Shown here: positions 55,917 to 64,000 of the stretch, piece by piece
Layout: each line of letters opens with the position of its first letter
Numbering within the stretch: the first letter of the stretch is position 1
Translations under genes and position numbers: made by a program
The notes under the pieces: model-generated
The model's database searches: none
Told to the model about the DNA's origin: nothing
Seen by the model: the letters and a program-made list of their open reading frames with translations, nothing else
Source: Candidatus Nanoarchaeia archaeon
GTDB lineage: Archaea > Nanobdellota > Nanobdellia > Woesearchaeales > SKIA01
DNA: 64,000 bases
NCBI GenBank assembly: GCA_028279685.1
Contig: JANQNG010000016.1
Span: 56,999-120,998 of the forward strand
Direction of reading: 5' to 3'

Positions 55917-58900
55917 CTAAACCATAGAAGAAACTTCAGCATATGCTTCTCTTAATTTGCTTTCTATGTGAAATTGGCTGTCTAATCCGTGTTTTGAGAA
56001 AACTAACCTTCTTAACTTAATTATTCTATTGTCATCAAAATAAGCAGGAATGTGTTTTTCACCAACCTTTTCAAACATTTCCTTAATTTTATCCGGCAGC
56101 TGATCATGAAGCACACCAGCATTGCAGAATATCATTTTTGGACTATGTTCATGAAGCCTGTCAGGAATATAAACTGCCTTTTCTGAATCTTTATCAGGTC
56201 TTCTTTTCGGAACTTGATAAGGCCTAATAACCTTCTTTTCCTCTCTTTCTTCCCTTATTATTAAATCCATCCCAGCTGTATTCCAGAACTCAAACGAATA
56301 AGGCCTTAAATGATCTCTGGTTCCTATTATCAAACTTCTGTAATGCTCTATTTCTCTTTCTTTTCTTTTCCTAAACTCTTCATTTCTTTCTGGCCATTCA
56401 ATAGTCGGCATATCTAAAGCAAGATTGATTAAAAGCATCTCATTCAAATAACCTGTGTGAGCATCAGGATATCTTGCGCCTTTACCTTCTCCTTTTCTCT
56501 TCTTAAGGTGTGTTGTTCCGTCAACAATAATTATATCTGGTTGTTCATTCATAATATCTCCAGATAAAGTCTTGAACAAATTTGGACTATTATACAAAGG
56601 ATTATTGTGGCATCCTGTCGATGGAACTTTTATTCCGTAAACAACTTCTAAACGATCACTATGCATAATATCTTCTTTCATTGCCAAAACAGGAACGACA
56701 CCATAACTCATGTTTGGAATGAGAATGGTTTTCAAAGATTTACTTCCCGTATTAAAAGCAGCTTCTGTAATAAAATTGCTAAGAAGCATTGCTTCATACG
56801 CAACTGCATATATTTCTGCATTTCCTAACTCAATTAAAAATTCTGGATCATCTTCGGAAAAAGTTTTATCAGTTATTACTGTAGAAGATAATTTTACGTA
56901 TTCATCCTCAGTTCTCTTATCTATTATTGAAATATTATCAGCAGATTCTACCAAATTCAAGAAAGATAAGTATTCAAGATCTTTATGAAGCTGGTTATTT
57001 CCATCAAATCCTCCTTGTTTTATCGAAGCAATTGTTTTCTCCCATTCTTCAATTGTTTCTTCCACATTATCAGATTCAGAAAGCCTCAGCATTAATGCAG
57101 AACTGAAATATCCTCCAGTAAATTCCATTAATTTAAGCATTTTTTCATGATCATGTTTTATTGGCTTCTTATCGAGATATGTTCTGAAGGAGTAAATGTT
57201 AGTAAACACCTCAGACTTATCATGAAACAAGACACTTAGAGAATTATAAATCTCATTAATACCATTACCTTCTTCTAGAGCAACATCAAATGATCTACGC
57301 ATTAAATCTTCGAGAAAATCTGCTCTTTTCAAATCACGAATATTTTTTTCATGATAGGGATAATATAAGAAACCAATCATTTCAGCAAAAAATTGTTTTC
57401 TCTCTTCCATATTTTCAAGTAATGTAAGGGAATGTAGTATGTTGTCTACATTTTCCTCTTCTATGAAATCTGAAAGGAAACTGTTTTTTTCTTGATAATC
57501 TGATAATTCAGTGTATGAGTTTATCTGAAATACATCACAAATAGTACATAGATTTGACTGCATTTTGGAAGAAGAAAATTTTAGAAGCGATAGAAGCTTA
57601 TCACTAACTTTGAGATTTTCCTGATTTTCATAAAACGCCTCTAAATCGTCTGTTTTTTCACTAAAGTAATCAAAAAGCCCTGGCGAAATATTGATTAATA
57701 TTGTTGACGGGAAGTTCGAAGCGAAAAAATCTGTATATTTATCTATTGTATCGAGCTCAAAATTCTTTATTATTTTTTCATGGGCTTCTTCGCTCAAAAT
57801 CCTAAAAGGATAATCTATAAGTTCATAATCTGATTCAAGATCGCTTCGTTTATAGTTTCTATTAGATTCTCCATCCATATTTATGACAGTTATTCCTTCA
57901 CAATAATTATTTCTAAAAGTGTTCTTGAATTTACTTAAAATATCCCTGTCCTTTCTCGGACGGATCTTCTCATAATATGATGATATCTCTTGAAAATTAT
58001 CAAAGATCTTAGAATAAAGTTGTGCAAGAAACTCAGTGTACTTTTCAAATGAATCAAGTTTTAGATGGTATATTGCCGATTTAACATAACCCGGATCAAA
58101 TTTTACAATGTGATTTATTAGCAAAAAATTAGATGGATTTCCGAATTTATCCAATTCATTTTCAAAGTCATCACCAAAAGCCAGAGTAAGCGTGTCAAGA
58201 TTAATGCTTAAGCTATCATCAACCCCCAGTCCTCCTTTTTCCCTAACCATTGGTTTGACTGTCTGAAATAAATGCTGTCCCCTTCTATTTTCATTTCTCC
58301 AAAATTCAAAATATTTTGAAGTAAAATAATTGTTTATTTCCTTAGCATTATGCGAATGGTGTGCCTTATTATGCATACCTATTAGCTCTTCATTGGATAA
58401 AAGCTCTTCAGGAATCATACTAATCCATAAATTAGTATAAAAATTCATGAAGAAATTTGCAAGAATAAAATTTTTTTCATCATCCCTTTCTAAATGTCTA
58501 TCAATAATATCATTCAATCCTTTATCTCCACAAACTATCTTTTGAATCTTTTCAACATTAATTCCTTCAGACATCCCTTTTTGAATTTCTTCGACCACCC
58601 CTTCTGAAAGCAAATATGCTATTCCTTCATCCAATAATTCCACCAGTTTTCTTTTAAATTCAATTCTTTTTCCTACAATCTCTTTGTTGCGTTCATATTC
58701 AACTAATTCAGTAGAAAACTTTGGCAAAGGAACCTTGTGAAGTGATTCGGGATGCATAGCAACTTGTATTTCACGAAGATTCGTTATATGATCAATTCCT
58801 GAAACTAAATCTTCATAATTATCCAAACGGCAATAAAAATTAATCAACTCAGATTGAAGACAATACTTGAAGTCAAGATATTCTACCTCTTTTTTATCCA

Positions 58901-59234
58901 TGTCTCTAAAAATAAAGCTTTTAATTATTTGATCAGCTTCTAGATTTGATATTGGATTCTTCACAATGAATTCTTGCAGTTCAGGATGATCAATACCAAC
59001 TATTGATTTCATACTCTCTTCATTATCATAAGATTGAAACAGTTTCTCCCAAAACTCTCCAGAAAAATAATTTTTGAATCTCATTATTCTTTCTAAGACA
59101 TCATTTCTAAGAAGATCAGAATAACGATATTCGTGATATTCATCAGCAAATGGAGATTTTTCTATCATTTCATCAAATAGACCAAGAAGAATACTATCTA
59201 ATCCCCTCATTTCTTTGTTTTCATCAAAATCCAT
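55917..59234 (-). CDS. very large protein of unknown function (1105 residues)
   Basis: The largest gene in the window and one I do not recognise. Residues 1 to about 750 are helical, acidic and rich in Phe, Asn and Tyr, without repeats I can align. From about 770 the sequence becomes alpha/beta: EIYAVAYEAMLLSNFITEAAF, LKTILIPNMSYGVVPVLAMKED, then PDIIIVDGTTHLKK. The IIVDGT segment recalls a phosphoribosyltransferase-type loop but lacks the full signature. No membrane segment or signal peptide. It stands alone, about 100 bp from asnB, with which it is divergent. Confidence 0.7.
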   Translation of the reverse strand: MDFDENKEMRGLDSILLGLFDEMIEKSPFADEYHEYRYSDLLRNDVLERIMRFKNYFSGEFWEKLFQSYDNEESMKSIVGIDHPELQEFIVKNPISNLEADQIIKSFIFRDMDKKEVEYLDFKYCLQSELINFYCRLDNYEDLVSGIDHITNLREIQVAMHPESLHKVPLPKFSTELVEYERNKEIVGKRIEFKRKLVELLDEGIAYLLSEGVVEEIQKGMSEGINVEKIQKIVCGDKGLNDIIDRHLERDDEKNFILANFFMNFYTNLWISMIPEELLSNEELIGMHNKAHHSHNAKEINNYFTSKYFEFWRNENRRGQHLFQTVKPMVREKGGLGVDDSLSINLDTLTLAFGDDFENELDKFGNPSNFLLINHIVKFDPGYVKSAIYHLKLDSFEKYTEFLAQLYSKIFDNFQEISSYYEKIRPRKDRDILSKFKNTFRNNYCEGITVINMDGESNRNYKRSDLESDYELIDYPFRILSEEAHEKIIKNFELDTIDKYTDFFASNFPSTILINISPGLFDYFSEKTDDLEAFYENQENLKVSDKLLSLLKFSSSKMQSNLCTICDVFQINSYTELSDYQEKNSFLSDFIEEENVDNILHSLTLLENMEERKQFFAEMIGFLYYPYHEKNIRDLKRADFLEDLMRRSFDVALEEGNGINEIYNSLSVLFHDKSEVFTNIYSFRTYLDKKPIKHDHEKMLKLMEFTGGYFSSALMLRLSESDNVEETIEEWEKTIASIKQGGFDGNNQLHKDLEYLSFLNLVESADNISIIDKRTEDEYVKLSSTVITDKTFSEDDPEFLIELGNAEIYAVAYEAMLLSNFITEAAFNTGSKSLKTILIPNMSYGVVPVLAMKEDIMHSDRLEVVYGIKVPSTGCHNNPLYNSPNLFKTLSGDIMNEQPDIIIVDGTTHLKKRKGEGKGARYPDAHTGYLNEMLLINLALDMPTIEWPERNEEFRKRKEREIEHYRSLIIGTRDHLRPYSFEFWNTAGMDLIIREEREEKKVIRPYQVPKRRPDKDSEKAVYIPDRLHEHSPKMIFCNAGVLHDQLPDKIKEMFEKVGEKHIPAYFDDNRIIKLRRLVFSKHGLDSQFHIESKLREAYAEVSSMV

Positions 59235-59352
59235 GTTTCTGGCTGTTAAGAATTCTAAACAATATATAAAATTACTTCTCGAAAGTGAATAATTAATTAT
59301 TTTCTATATAGAAATAGTTTATTTAATATACTACAAGAACACCAACTGAAAG

Positions 59353-61179
59353 ATGTGTGGGATAGGAGGTTTCAATTGGGAAGACAGAAAGCTAGGCAAA
59401 GCCATGAATGAAGCATTAGCACATAGAGGCCCCGATGATGATGGCATCTTTGTAGACAAAGGACTCACATTAGCCCACAGAAGACTCTCTATTCTTGATC
59501 TAAGAAGAAAAGCCAAGCAGCCAATGACTGACAAAAAAGGAAACTACATCATCTTCAATGGAGAAATCTACAACTTCAAAGATATTAGAGAAGAAATTAT
59601 TAAGGAACAAAAGAAAAGAAGAATCAAATATGAATTCTTCTCAGGCACTGACACTGAAGTTATCTTGAGAGCTTATGCGCTCTGGGGTGTTGATTGCCTC
59701 AAAAAATTCAACGGTATGTTTGCATTTTGTATTTATGACAGCAAGAAAAAGACATTGTTCCTTGCAAGAGACCGATTAGGTATTAAGCCTCTACACTATT
59801 ACGCTTCTAAAGAAGTATTTATCTTCTCATCAGAGATCAAGGGAGTTCTCGAACACAGTATCAAGAGAAAGGTCTGTGAGCCTGCACTTCAAGAATATCT
59901 TCGCTATGGATTCGTCTTGGGAGAACATACGATGTTTGCTAACATCAAAAAACTTATGCCAGGACATTATCTGCTCTATGATATGAAAAAGAAAAAACTT
60001 TCAACAAAAAAATATTGGAAAGCTGATTTTACCAAAAAAAATGATTGGCCTGAACACGCAGTTACTAGAAACATCAAGCGCTTGCTTTATACCTCTGTAA
60101 AAAGAAGATTGATTGCTGATGTTCCTGTAGGTGCATTCCTCTCAGGAGGTGTTGATTCAAGCATTATCGTATCAGAAATTGCAAAACACAAGGACAATCT
60201 GCATACTTTTTCTGTTGACTTTGACTGTAAAGGATTTAGCGAAGCTTCTTTCGCAGGAATTGTTGCTGAACAATTCAGAACGCAACATCATGCAGTGCAA
60301 TTTGATGCTGAAAAAGTGCTCAAAAGTATCGAGACACTTTCCTATCACTTTGATGAGCCTTTCGCAGACAGCTCACTTATACCTATGTATTTCGTTAGTG
60401 GAGTTGCGAGGAAACATGTCAAGGTCTGTCTTTCAGGTGATGGAGGTGATGAAAATTTCGGGGGTTATGATAGATACAAATGGATGAAAATACTCGCATT
60501 GCAGAAAAAAGTCCCTGAAAAGATGAACGATTTCATCATCAAAATTATCGATAATATAAACGCGTTAAAAAAAACACACCTTCTTACAAAAGGCAATCAA
60601 TTGCTCAAACTCCATAATAAGCCCTCATCTGAAATATACGAACATATCATGAGAGCAGAACTTTCAAGGGAAGAACCTCAAAACACAACTTATGACAATC
60701 ACTTCATCCACGATAATCTTATTGATAATGTCACGAGTGCAGATCTTCAAGTATATCTTCCTGATGACATCCTCACAAAAATTGATCGCGCTTCTATGGC
60801 CGTATCTTTAGAAGCAAGAGTTCCTTTCCTTGATCATAAGCTTGTAGATTTTATGAACACTGTTTCTGCAGACTTAAAGGTGAAGCAATTTACGACGAAA
60901 TATTTACTAAAGAAAGCGTATAAAGATATCCTTCCGAAAAAAATATTGTTCAGAAAAAAACAAGGGTTTGGCGTTCCGCTAAAACATTACTTCAGAGATG
61001 GACTAAAAGCATTTATTCACGGGCAACTTGCAGACAGAGATTTTCTTAAGCAAGGATGGGTTGAAAAACACTATGTCGATAAATTATTAAAAAATCATTC
61101 TGCAAAAACCAACGATCATTCTCCTACGTTATATCAATTACTACAGTTAAAACGCTGGAAAGAAACGTGGTTGACTTAG
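59353..61179 (+). CDS. asnB: asparagine synthase (glutamine-hydrolysing)
   Basis: A 608-residue class B asparagine synthetase. The N-terminal glutaminase has Cys2 (MCGIGGFNW), ALAHRGPDDDG and IIFNGEIYN. The synthetase domain has the PP-loop VPVGAFLSGGVDSS and SLEARVPFLDH. It converts Asp to Asn with Gln and ATP, or amidates another carboxylate, since homologues also act in sugar-nucleotide and cell-wall pathways. Promoter TTATTTAATAT lies about 28 bp upstream. Confidence 0.94.
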   Translation: MCGIGGFNWEDRKLGKAMNEALAHRGPDDDGIFVDKGLTLAHRRLSILDLRRKAKQPMTDKKGNYIIFNGEIYNFKDIREEIIKEQKKRRIKYEFFSGTDTEVILRAYALWGVDCLKKFNGMFAFCIYDSKKKTLFLARDRLGIKPLHYYASKEVFIFSSEIKGVLEHSIKRKVCEPALQEYLRYGFVLGEHTMFANIKKLMPGHYLLYDMKKKKLSTKKYWKADFTKKNDWPEHAVTRNIKRLLYTSVKRRLIADVPVGAFLSGGVDSSIIVSEIAKHKDNLHTFSVDFDCKGFSEASFAGIVAEQFRTQHHAVQFDAEKVLKSIETLSYHFDEPFADSSLIPMYFVSGVARKHVKVCLSGDGGDENFGGYDRYKWMKILALQKKVPEKMNDFIIKIIDNINALKKTHLLTKGNQLLKLHNKPSSEIYEHIMRAELSREEPQNTTYDNHFIHDNLIDNVTSADLQVYLPDDILTKIDRASMAVSLEARVPFLDHKLVDFMNTVSADLKVKQFTTKYLLKKAYKDILPKKILFRKKQGFGVPLKHYFRDGLKAFIHGQLADRDFLKQGWVEKHYVDKLLKNHSAKTNDHSPTLYQLLQLKRWKETWLT

Positions 61180-61189
61180 TCATTGAACT

Positions 61190-61819
61190 TTACTTACTAT
61201 GACTATTACTATCAATATAAATCTTGTCAGAATTGCATTTTGGACAATGTGTTAGTGAAAATTTTCCATCTCTTTCATCTACTGTAAATTGATGGCCACA
61301 ATCATTACATTTCACATCCCATTGCTTGATAACACCGTCGCCTTTGCCATGTACCTTACTGTATTTTTGAAGTATATCAAGCGTTTGATTGGTGTATTCT
61401 TCTTTCGAAATAGTACCAGCAAGAAAATCTTCGCCAAGTTTGTGGATGAGCCTCAACGTATGATAAACAATATCGGTTTGCGTGATAATCCCCGCTAATT
61501 TATTGTCATCAATAACAGGCATTTTCTTAATAGCTTGCTGCTTCATCACATCAGCGAGCTTGAACACATCTTCTTCAGAACCAGAATAAATAATTTGTCT
61601 TGTCATAATCTTCGAAATCGGCTGTGTGTTCTTCAGGTCTGAGGCGATGCATCTCCAAGTCATATCGCGCTCTGTAACAATACCCACAGGAAATCTGCTT
61701 TTAGTGATTATTAAACAACTGATCTGGTGAGCTTTCATAAGCTTAGCAGCATCAATAATAGGTATATCTGTAGAACAAGTGATAACATCACGGATCATGA
61801 TCTCTTTAACTGGTATCAT
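61190..61819 (-). CDS. CBS-pair protein with C-terminal zinc ribbon
   Basis: A 209-residue protein with two CBS motifs (IMIRDVITCSTDIPIIDAAKLM...VGIVTERDM; IMTRQIIYSG...KKMPVIDDNKLAGIITQTDIV). A helical linker and a C-terminal zinc ribbon follow (VKCNDCGHQF...THCPKCNSDK). CBS pairs usually bind adenine nucleotides or SAM; the ribbon suggests nucleic-acid or protein contact. The partner it regulates is not evident from neighbours. Confidence 0.9.
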   Translation of the reverse strand: MIPVKEIMIRDVITCSTDIPIIDAAKLMKAHQISCLIITKSRFPVGIVTERDMTWRCIASDLKNTQPISKIMTRQIIYSGSEEDVFKLADVMKQQAIKKMPVIDDNKLAGIITQTDIVYHTLRLIHKLGEDFLAGTISKEEYTNQTLDILQKYSKVHGKGDGVIKQWDVKCNDCGHQFTVDERDGKFSLTHCPKCNSDKIYIDSNSHSK

Positions 61820-61943
61820 ATGATAATAGCTTACGAGAAGAAGTTTATAAATATTTTCTTAAACCCGTTACTCTTAATAAATCAAAACATTTAAATAGAT
61901 AACACCGTATCTTCCTCGGTATAATATCTCAAGGGTGGTATTT

Positions 61944-63416
61944 TTGGAAAAGAAGAATGAAAATCAAGCAAAAAAGCGTTCTAGAAAAAAAGTGAAAAGA
62001 AAGCGCAAAGTCTTAAAGAAAATAGTGAAGAAAAAAGAAGCACCACAAAAAAGTTCCAATGCTGGAACATGGATTGTGATTGCTTTGATTGTGGTTGCTG
62101 TAGCGATCTATCTGATGCTAACAATTCCTAAAGAGGAATTAGTACAAGAAGGAGATTTGCTCATAGCAGAAGTTAACAAAGAAAAAATCTACCTATCACA
62201 GATCAATACTGACTTCGAAAGAATTCCACAAATGGTCAGAGGTCAATTGACTAAAGAAGATGTACTTAATCAAACAATAGGGCGAATATTGATTCTTTCC
62301 TACGGTGCTGAGCAAGACATTACTGTAGCTGATGAAGAAGTCGAAGCGATGTTCAACGATATCAAACTGATGTATGATTTTGATGACGATCAGCTCGATC
62401 AAATTCTTTCATTTCAGAACATTACAAAGGATGAGTACTTAGATATTATTAGAGAAGAAGTATTACTGAATAAGATCCTTAATCTCAGCGTAATAGAAAC
62501 TGTAGAAGTAACTGATGAGGATGCTCTAGGATACTATGAAGACAATGCTCTTGTATTCAACGCTGCAGAAGGCCAAATCAGAGGTAAAAGAATCATTGTA
62601 GAGACTGAAGAAGAAGCAGCGGAAGTGATCCGAAGACTTGATCTTGGAGGAGATTTTGCTGATCTCGCATCAGAGGTAAGCATAGGTCCTTTTGCTGACA
62701 AAGGAGGAGAAATGGGCTTCTTCAACGAATTAGCAGTCTATCCTGAGGTTGCTGAAGCTGCGTTCGAGTTGGAAGTAGATGAATATACTGCTCCAATTGA
62801 AACTCAGTTTGGCTACCATATCATCTTAAGAGAGAGTGATGATGTTCCTTTTGAAATGGTCGAAGAAGATATCAGAAACAAACTTTTAGTCGAAAGAGGA
62901 AGAATCAAATTTCAGGAATTCATGGATGAGTTAAGAATAAATGCAGAAATCATTTATCACAATAACATCCCTGAAGAAACAGGTGATGCTATTGAAGACT
63001 TAGTTCCTTCTGTTGGTATTCAAACCGAAGAACCTGAGATGGAAATCGAAGTGATGGAACCTGAAATTGTAGTGCCTGAACCTACAGAGCCTGCTCCTCA
63101 AGAGATGCCTGATGACCTCGTAGAAGAAGAAATTGTCGTGGAGGAAGAAGTCATAGAAGCGCCTTTAGGTGATGACCTCGCATCATGCCTAACTAACGCT
63201 GGCTTTGTATTATATGGTGCTGATTGGAGTGCTGAAATACAGAGATTGCAAGAAGCTTTGGGTGATGACTTCGCTAATCTTGATTATAAAAATTGTGATG
63301 AGAACAGAAACTACTGTAGAGATGCTGGCGTCATCCGTTATGGAACTTTCGTTTTTGAAGGAGAGAAATACTACAGTTATGATCTTGCGGACCTTGCAGC
63401 TCTCGCAGGCTGCTAA
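61944..63416 (+). CDS. membrane-anchored PpiC/SurA-like peptidyl-prolyl isomerase with C-terminal extension
   Basis: A 490-residue surface foldase. A Lys/Arg-rich start is followed by one membrane helix (WIVIALIVVAVAIYLML), a SurA-N-like helical domain (about 80-190), a parvulin domain (GQIRGKRIIVETEEEAAEVI, LASEVSIGPFADKGGEMGFF, PIETQFGYHIILRE) and a long acidic linker. The C-terminus has four cysteines (CLTNAGFVLYGADW, NCDENRNYC, GC). SD GGGTGG (61933-61938) overlaps the tracked GTG start, so the TTG at 61944 is preferred. Confidence 0.85.
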   Translation: MEKKNENQAKKRSRKKVKRKRKVLKKIVKKKEAPQKSSNAGTWIVIALIVVAVAIYLMLTIPKEELVQEGDLLIAEVNKEKIYLSQINTDFERIPQMVRGQLTKEDVLNQTIGRILILSYGAEQDITVADEEVEAMFNDIKLMYDFDDDQLDQILSFQNITKDEYLDIIREEVLLNKILNLSVIETVEVTDEDALGYYEDNALVFNAAEGQIRGKRIIVETEEEAAEVIRRLDLGGDFADLASEVSIGPFADKGGEMGFFNELAVYPEVAEAAFELEVDEYTAPIETQFGYHIILRESDDVPFEMVEEDIRNKLLVERGRIKFQEFMDELRINAEIIYHNNIPEETGDAIEDLVPSVGIQTEEPEMEIEVMEPEIVVPEPTEPAPQEMPDDLVEEEIVVEEEVIEAPLGDDLASCLTNAGFVLYGADWSAEIQRLQEALGDDFANLDYKNCDENRNYCRDAGVIRYGTFVFEGEKYYSYDLADLAALAGC

Positions 63417-63441
63417 TCTTTTTATTTTATTATTTCTTTAA

Positions 63442-63855
63442 TTAATAATACAACAGAAGAACTTCTAAATCTTCTTTACTGTGCTCTCCCATTTGCCAAT
63501 TGAGCTCAGCATTTTTCTTGAGGCCTTCAATCACTACACCAGTAACACGAGATATTCTACTCAGTGTAGTCGCTTGTGGTACTTTCAATCCCATTATTGC
63601 TCCTTCCCATTGCTCTGCTCCTTTTTCCTGAAGTTTCTTTCTTAGTTCAGCAGAATTCGTTGCCTCTATTTTAACAATATTCAGTTGTTTTCCTTTCATC
63701 CATCTTGCAATATCAAAGATGCCGCAGTCAATCATCTTTCCTCCAGCAAAAATACTAAGCCATTCATGAAATTCATTCGACTTAATAAGACTATTATAGT
63801 TATCCAGATTTTCTTTGATACTATGTTTGACTAATCCATTAATTTCAGGAAGCAT
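63442..63855 (-). CDS. hypothetical protein
   Basis: A 137-residue soluble protein with an alpha/beta feel (GGKMIDCGIFDIARWMKGK; VPQATTLSRISRVTGVVIEGLK). No family recognised and no signal peptide. It converges with the PpiC-like gene. A dispersed-element copy begins about 80 bp beyond its start. Confidence 0.62.
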   Translation of the reverse strand: MLPEINGLVKHSIKENLDNYNSLIKSNEFHEWLSIFAGGKMIDCGIFDIARWMKGKQLNIVKIEATNSAELRKKLQEKGAEQWEGAIMGLKVPQATTLSRISRVTGVVIEGLKKNAELNWQMGEHSKEDLEVLLLYY

Positions 63856-63933
63856 ATATGTGGTACGTATATCTTGTATAAAAGGTTTTTGTTAGTCGAT
63901 ACTCTGTAGAAATGCTTTTTAAATTGTATTCTC

Positions 63934-64000
63934 ACAGACAGTACTGCCTAGCGTAGTTCTCGAAAATAAACTCTGATTATGCGTGAAAATCGTATCGAAT
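63934..64000. repeat. dispersed intergenic element, copy 5 (cut by the window end)
   Basis: Arm ending CAGTACTGC is followed by box A CTAGCGTAGTTCTC and the interior ATTATGCGTGAAAATCG, shared with copy 3. The second arm and box B should lie just beyond 64000. A TATA-like TTTTTAAATTG lies just upstream at about 63916-63926. Confidence 0.65.

Noticed and set aside
1-64000. CRISPR array next to the Cas4-like gene.
   Set aside because: No regularly spaced repeats, cas1 or cas2 are seen anywhere in the window.

Overview
The window comes from an AT-rich archaeon. Archaeal marker genes are present: Cdc48/VCP ATPase, Nmd3, 4-demethylwyosine synthase (Taw1), a TrmB-type regulator, an archaeal YchF-like GTPase, an archaeal-type signal peptidase and NFACT/RqcH domains. 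Most genes begin about 24-30 bp after an archaeal TATA box, usually without a leader. Ribosome binding sites (GGTGA type) appear mainly at genes with a short leader or inside operons. Two tRNA-like genes contain bulge-helix-bulge introns. The many small lipoproteins and membrane proteins and the split RqcH fit a DPANN-type (Woesearchaeota/Pacearchaeota-like) genome, but that placement is inference. All calls come from reading motifs by eye; no database search was possible.

Layout. 1-7.6 kb: the start of gpmI, then a divergent DNA-metabolism island. A Cas4/RecB-like nuclease and an unknown partner lie on the minus strand. A 941-residue protein with intact family-B polymerase exonuclease motifs but no polymerase motif C lies on the plus strand, followed by taw1. 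Both arms appear to share one bidirectional TATA box. 7.6-8.56 kb: an insertion bounded by a 30-bp copy of the 3' end of taw1, carrying a tRNA-Ser-like gene with a T-loop intron and a HicBA toxin-antitoxin pair. 8.6-14.1 kb: small genes, the C-terminal half of a split RqcH, an AbrB/RelE-type pair and tRNA-Ala(CGC). 14.2-21.7 kb: a cation exchanger, GlmS, GlmM and a GlmU-like nucleotidyltransferase (UDP-GlcNAc synthesis), and two cysteine-rich lipoproteins. 22-37 kb: alpha-glucan phosphorylase, PspC, YbaK, an XRE/DUF2178 module, a kinase-like protein, the N-terminal half of RqcH, a Doc-type module, GDPD, an NSUN-type methylase, a truncated BRO-N gene and AlkD-like protein. 37-44 kb: a second tRNA-Ser-like gene with a T-loop intron, an Mpg-type glycosylase, YchF, cdc48 and a TrmB regulator. 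44-64 kb: a Kef-type antiporter, a CRM-domain protein, an AbrB-PIN pair, signal peptidase, Nmd3, an MNT-HEPN pair, an 1105-residue orphan, AsnB, a CBS protein and a membrane-anchored PpiC/SurA-like foldase.

Three things stand out. First, two paralogous loci carry type II tRNA-like genes with serine-type bodies but Leu (CAA) or Ile (GAT) anticodons, each with a noncanonical intron in the T loop and a truncated sibling just upstream. Second, about 100-bp intergenic elements recur at five or six places with conserved inner boxes, while the outer arms differ between copies yet stay complementary within each copy. Third, an exonuclease-proficient but apparently polymerase-dead PolB relative is coupled head to head with a Cas4-like nuclease. 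Five toxin-antitoxin-type modules (HicBA, AbrB-RelE, Doc-RHH, AbrB-PIN, MNT-HEPN) lie within 64 kb.
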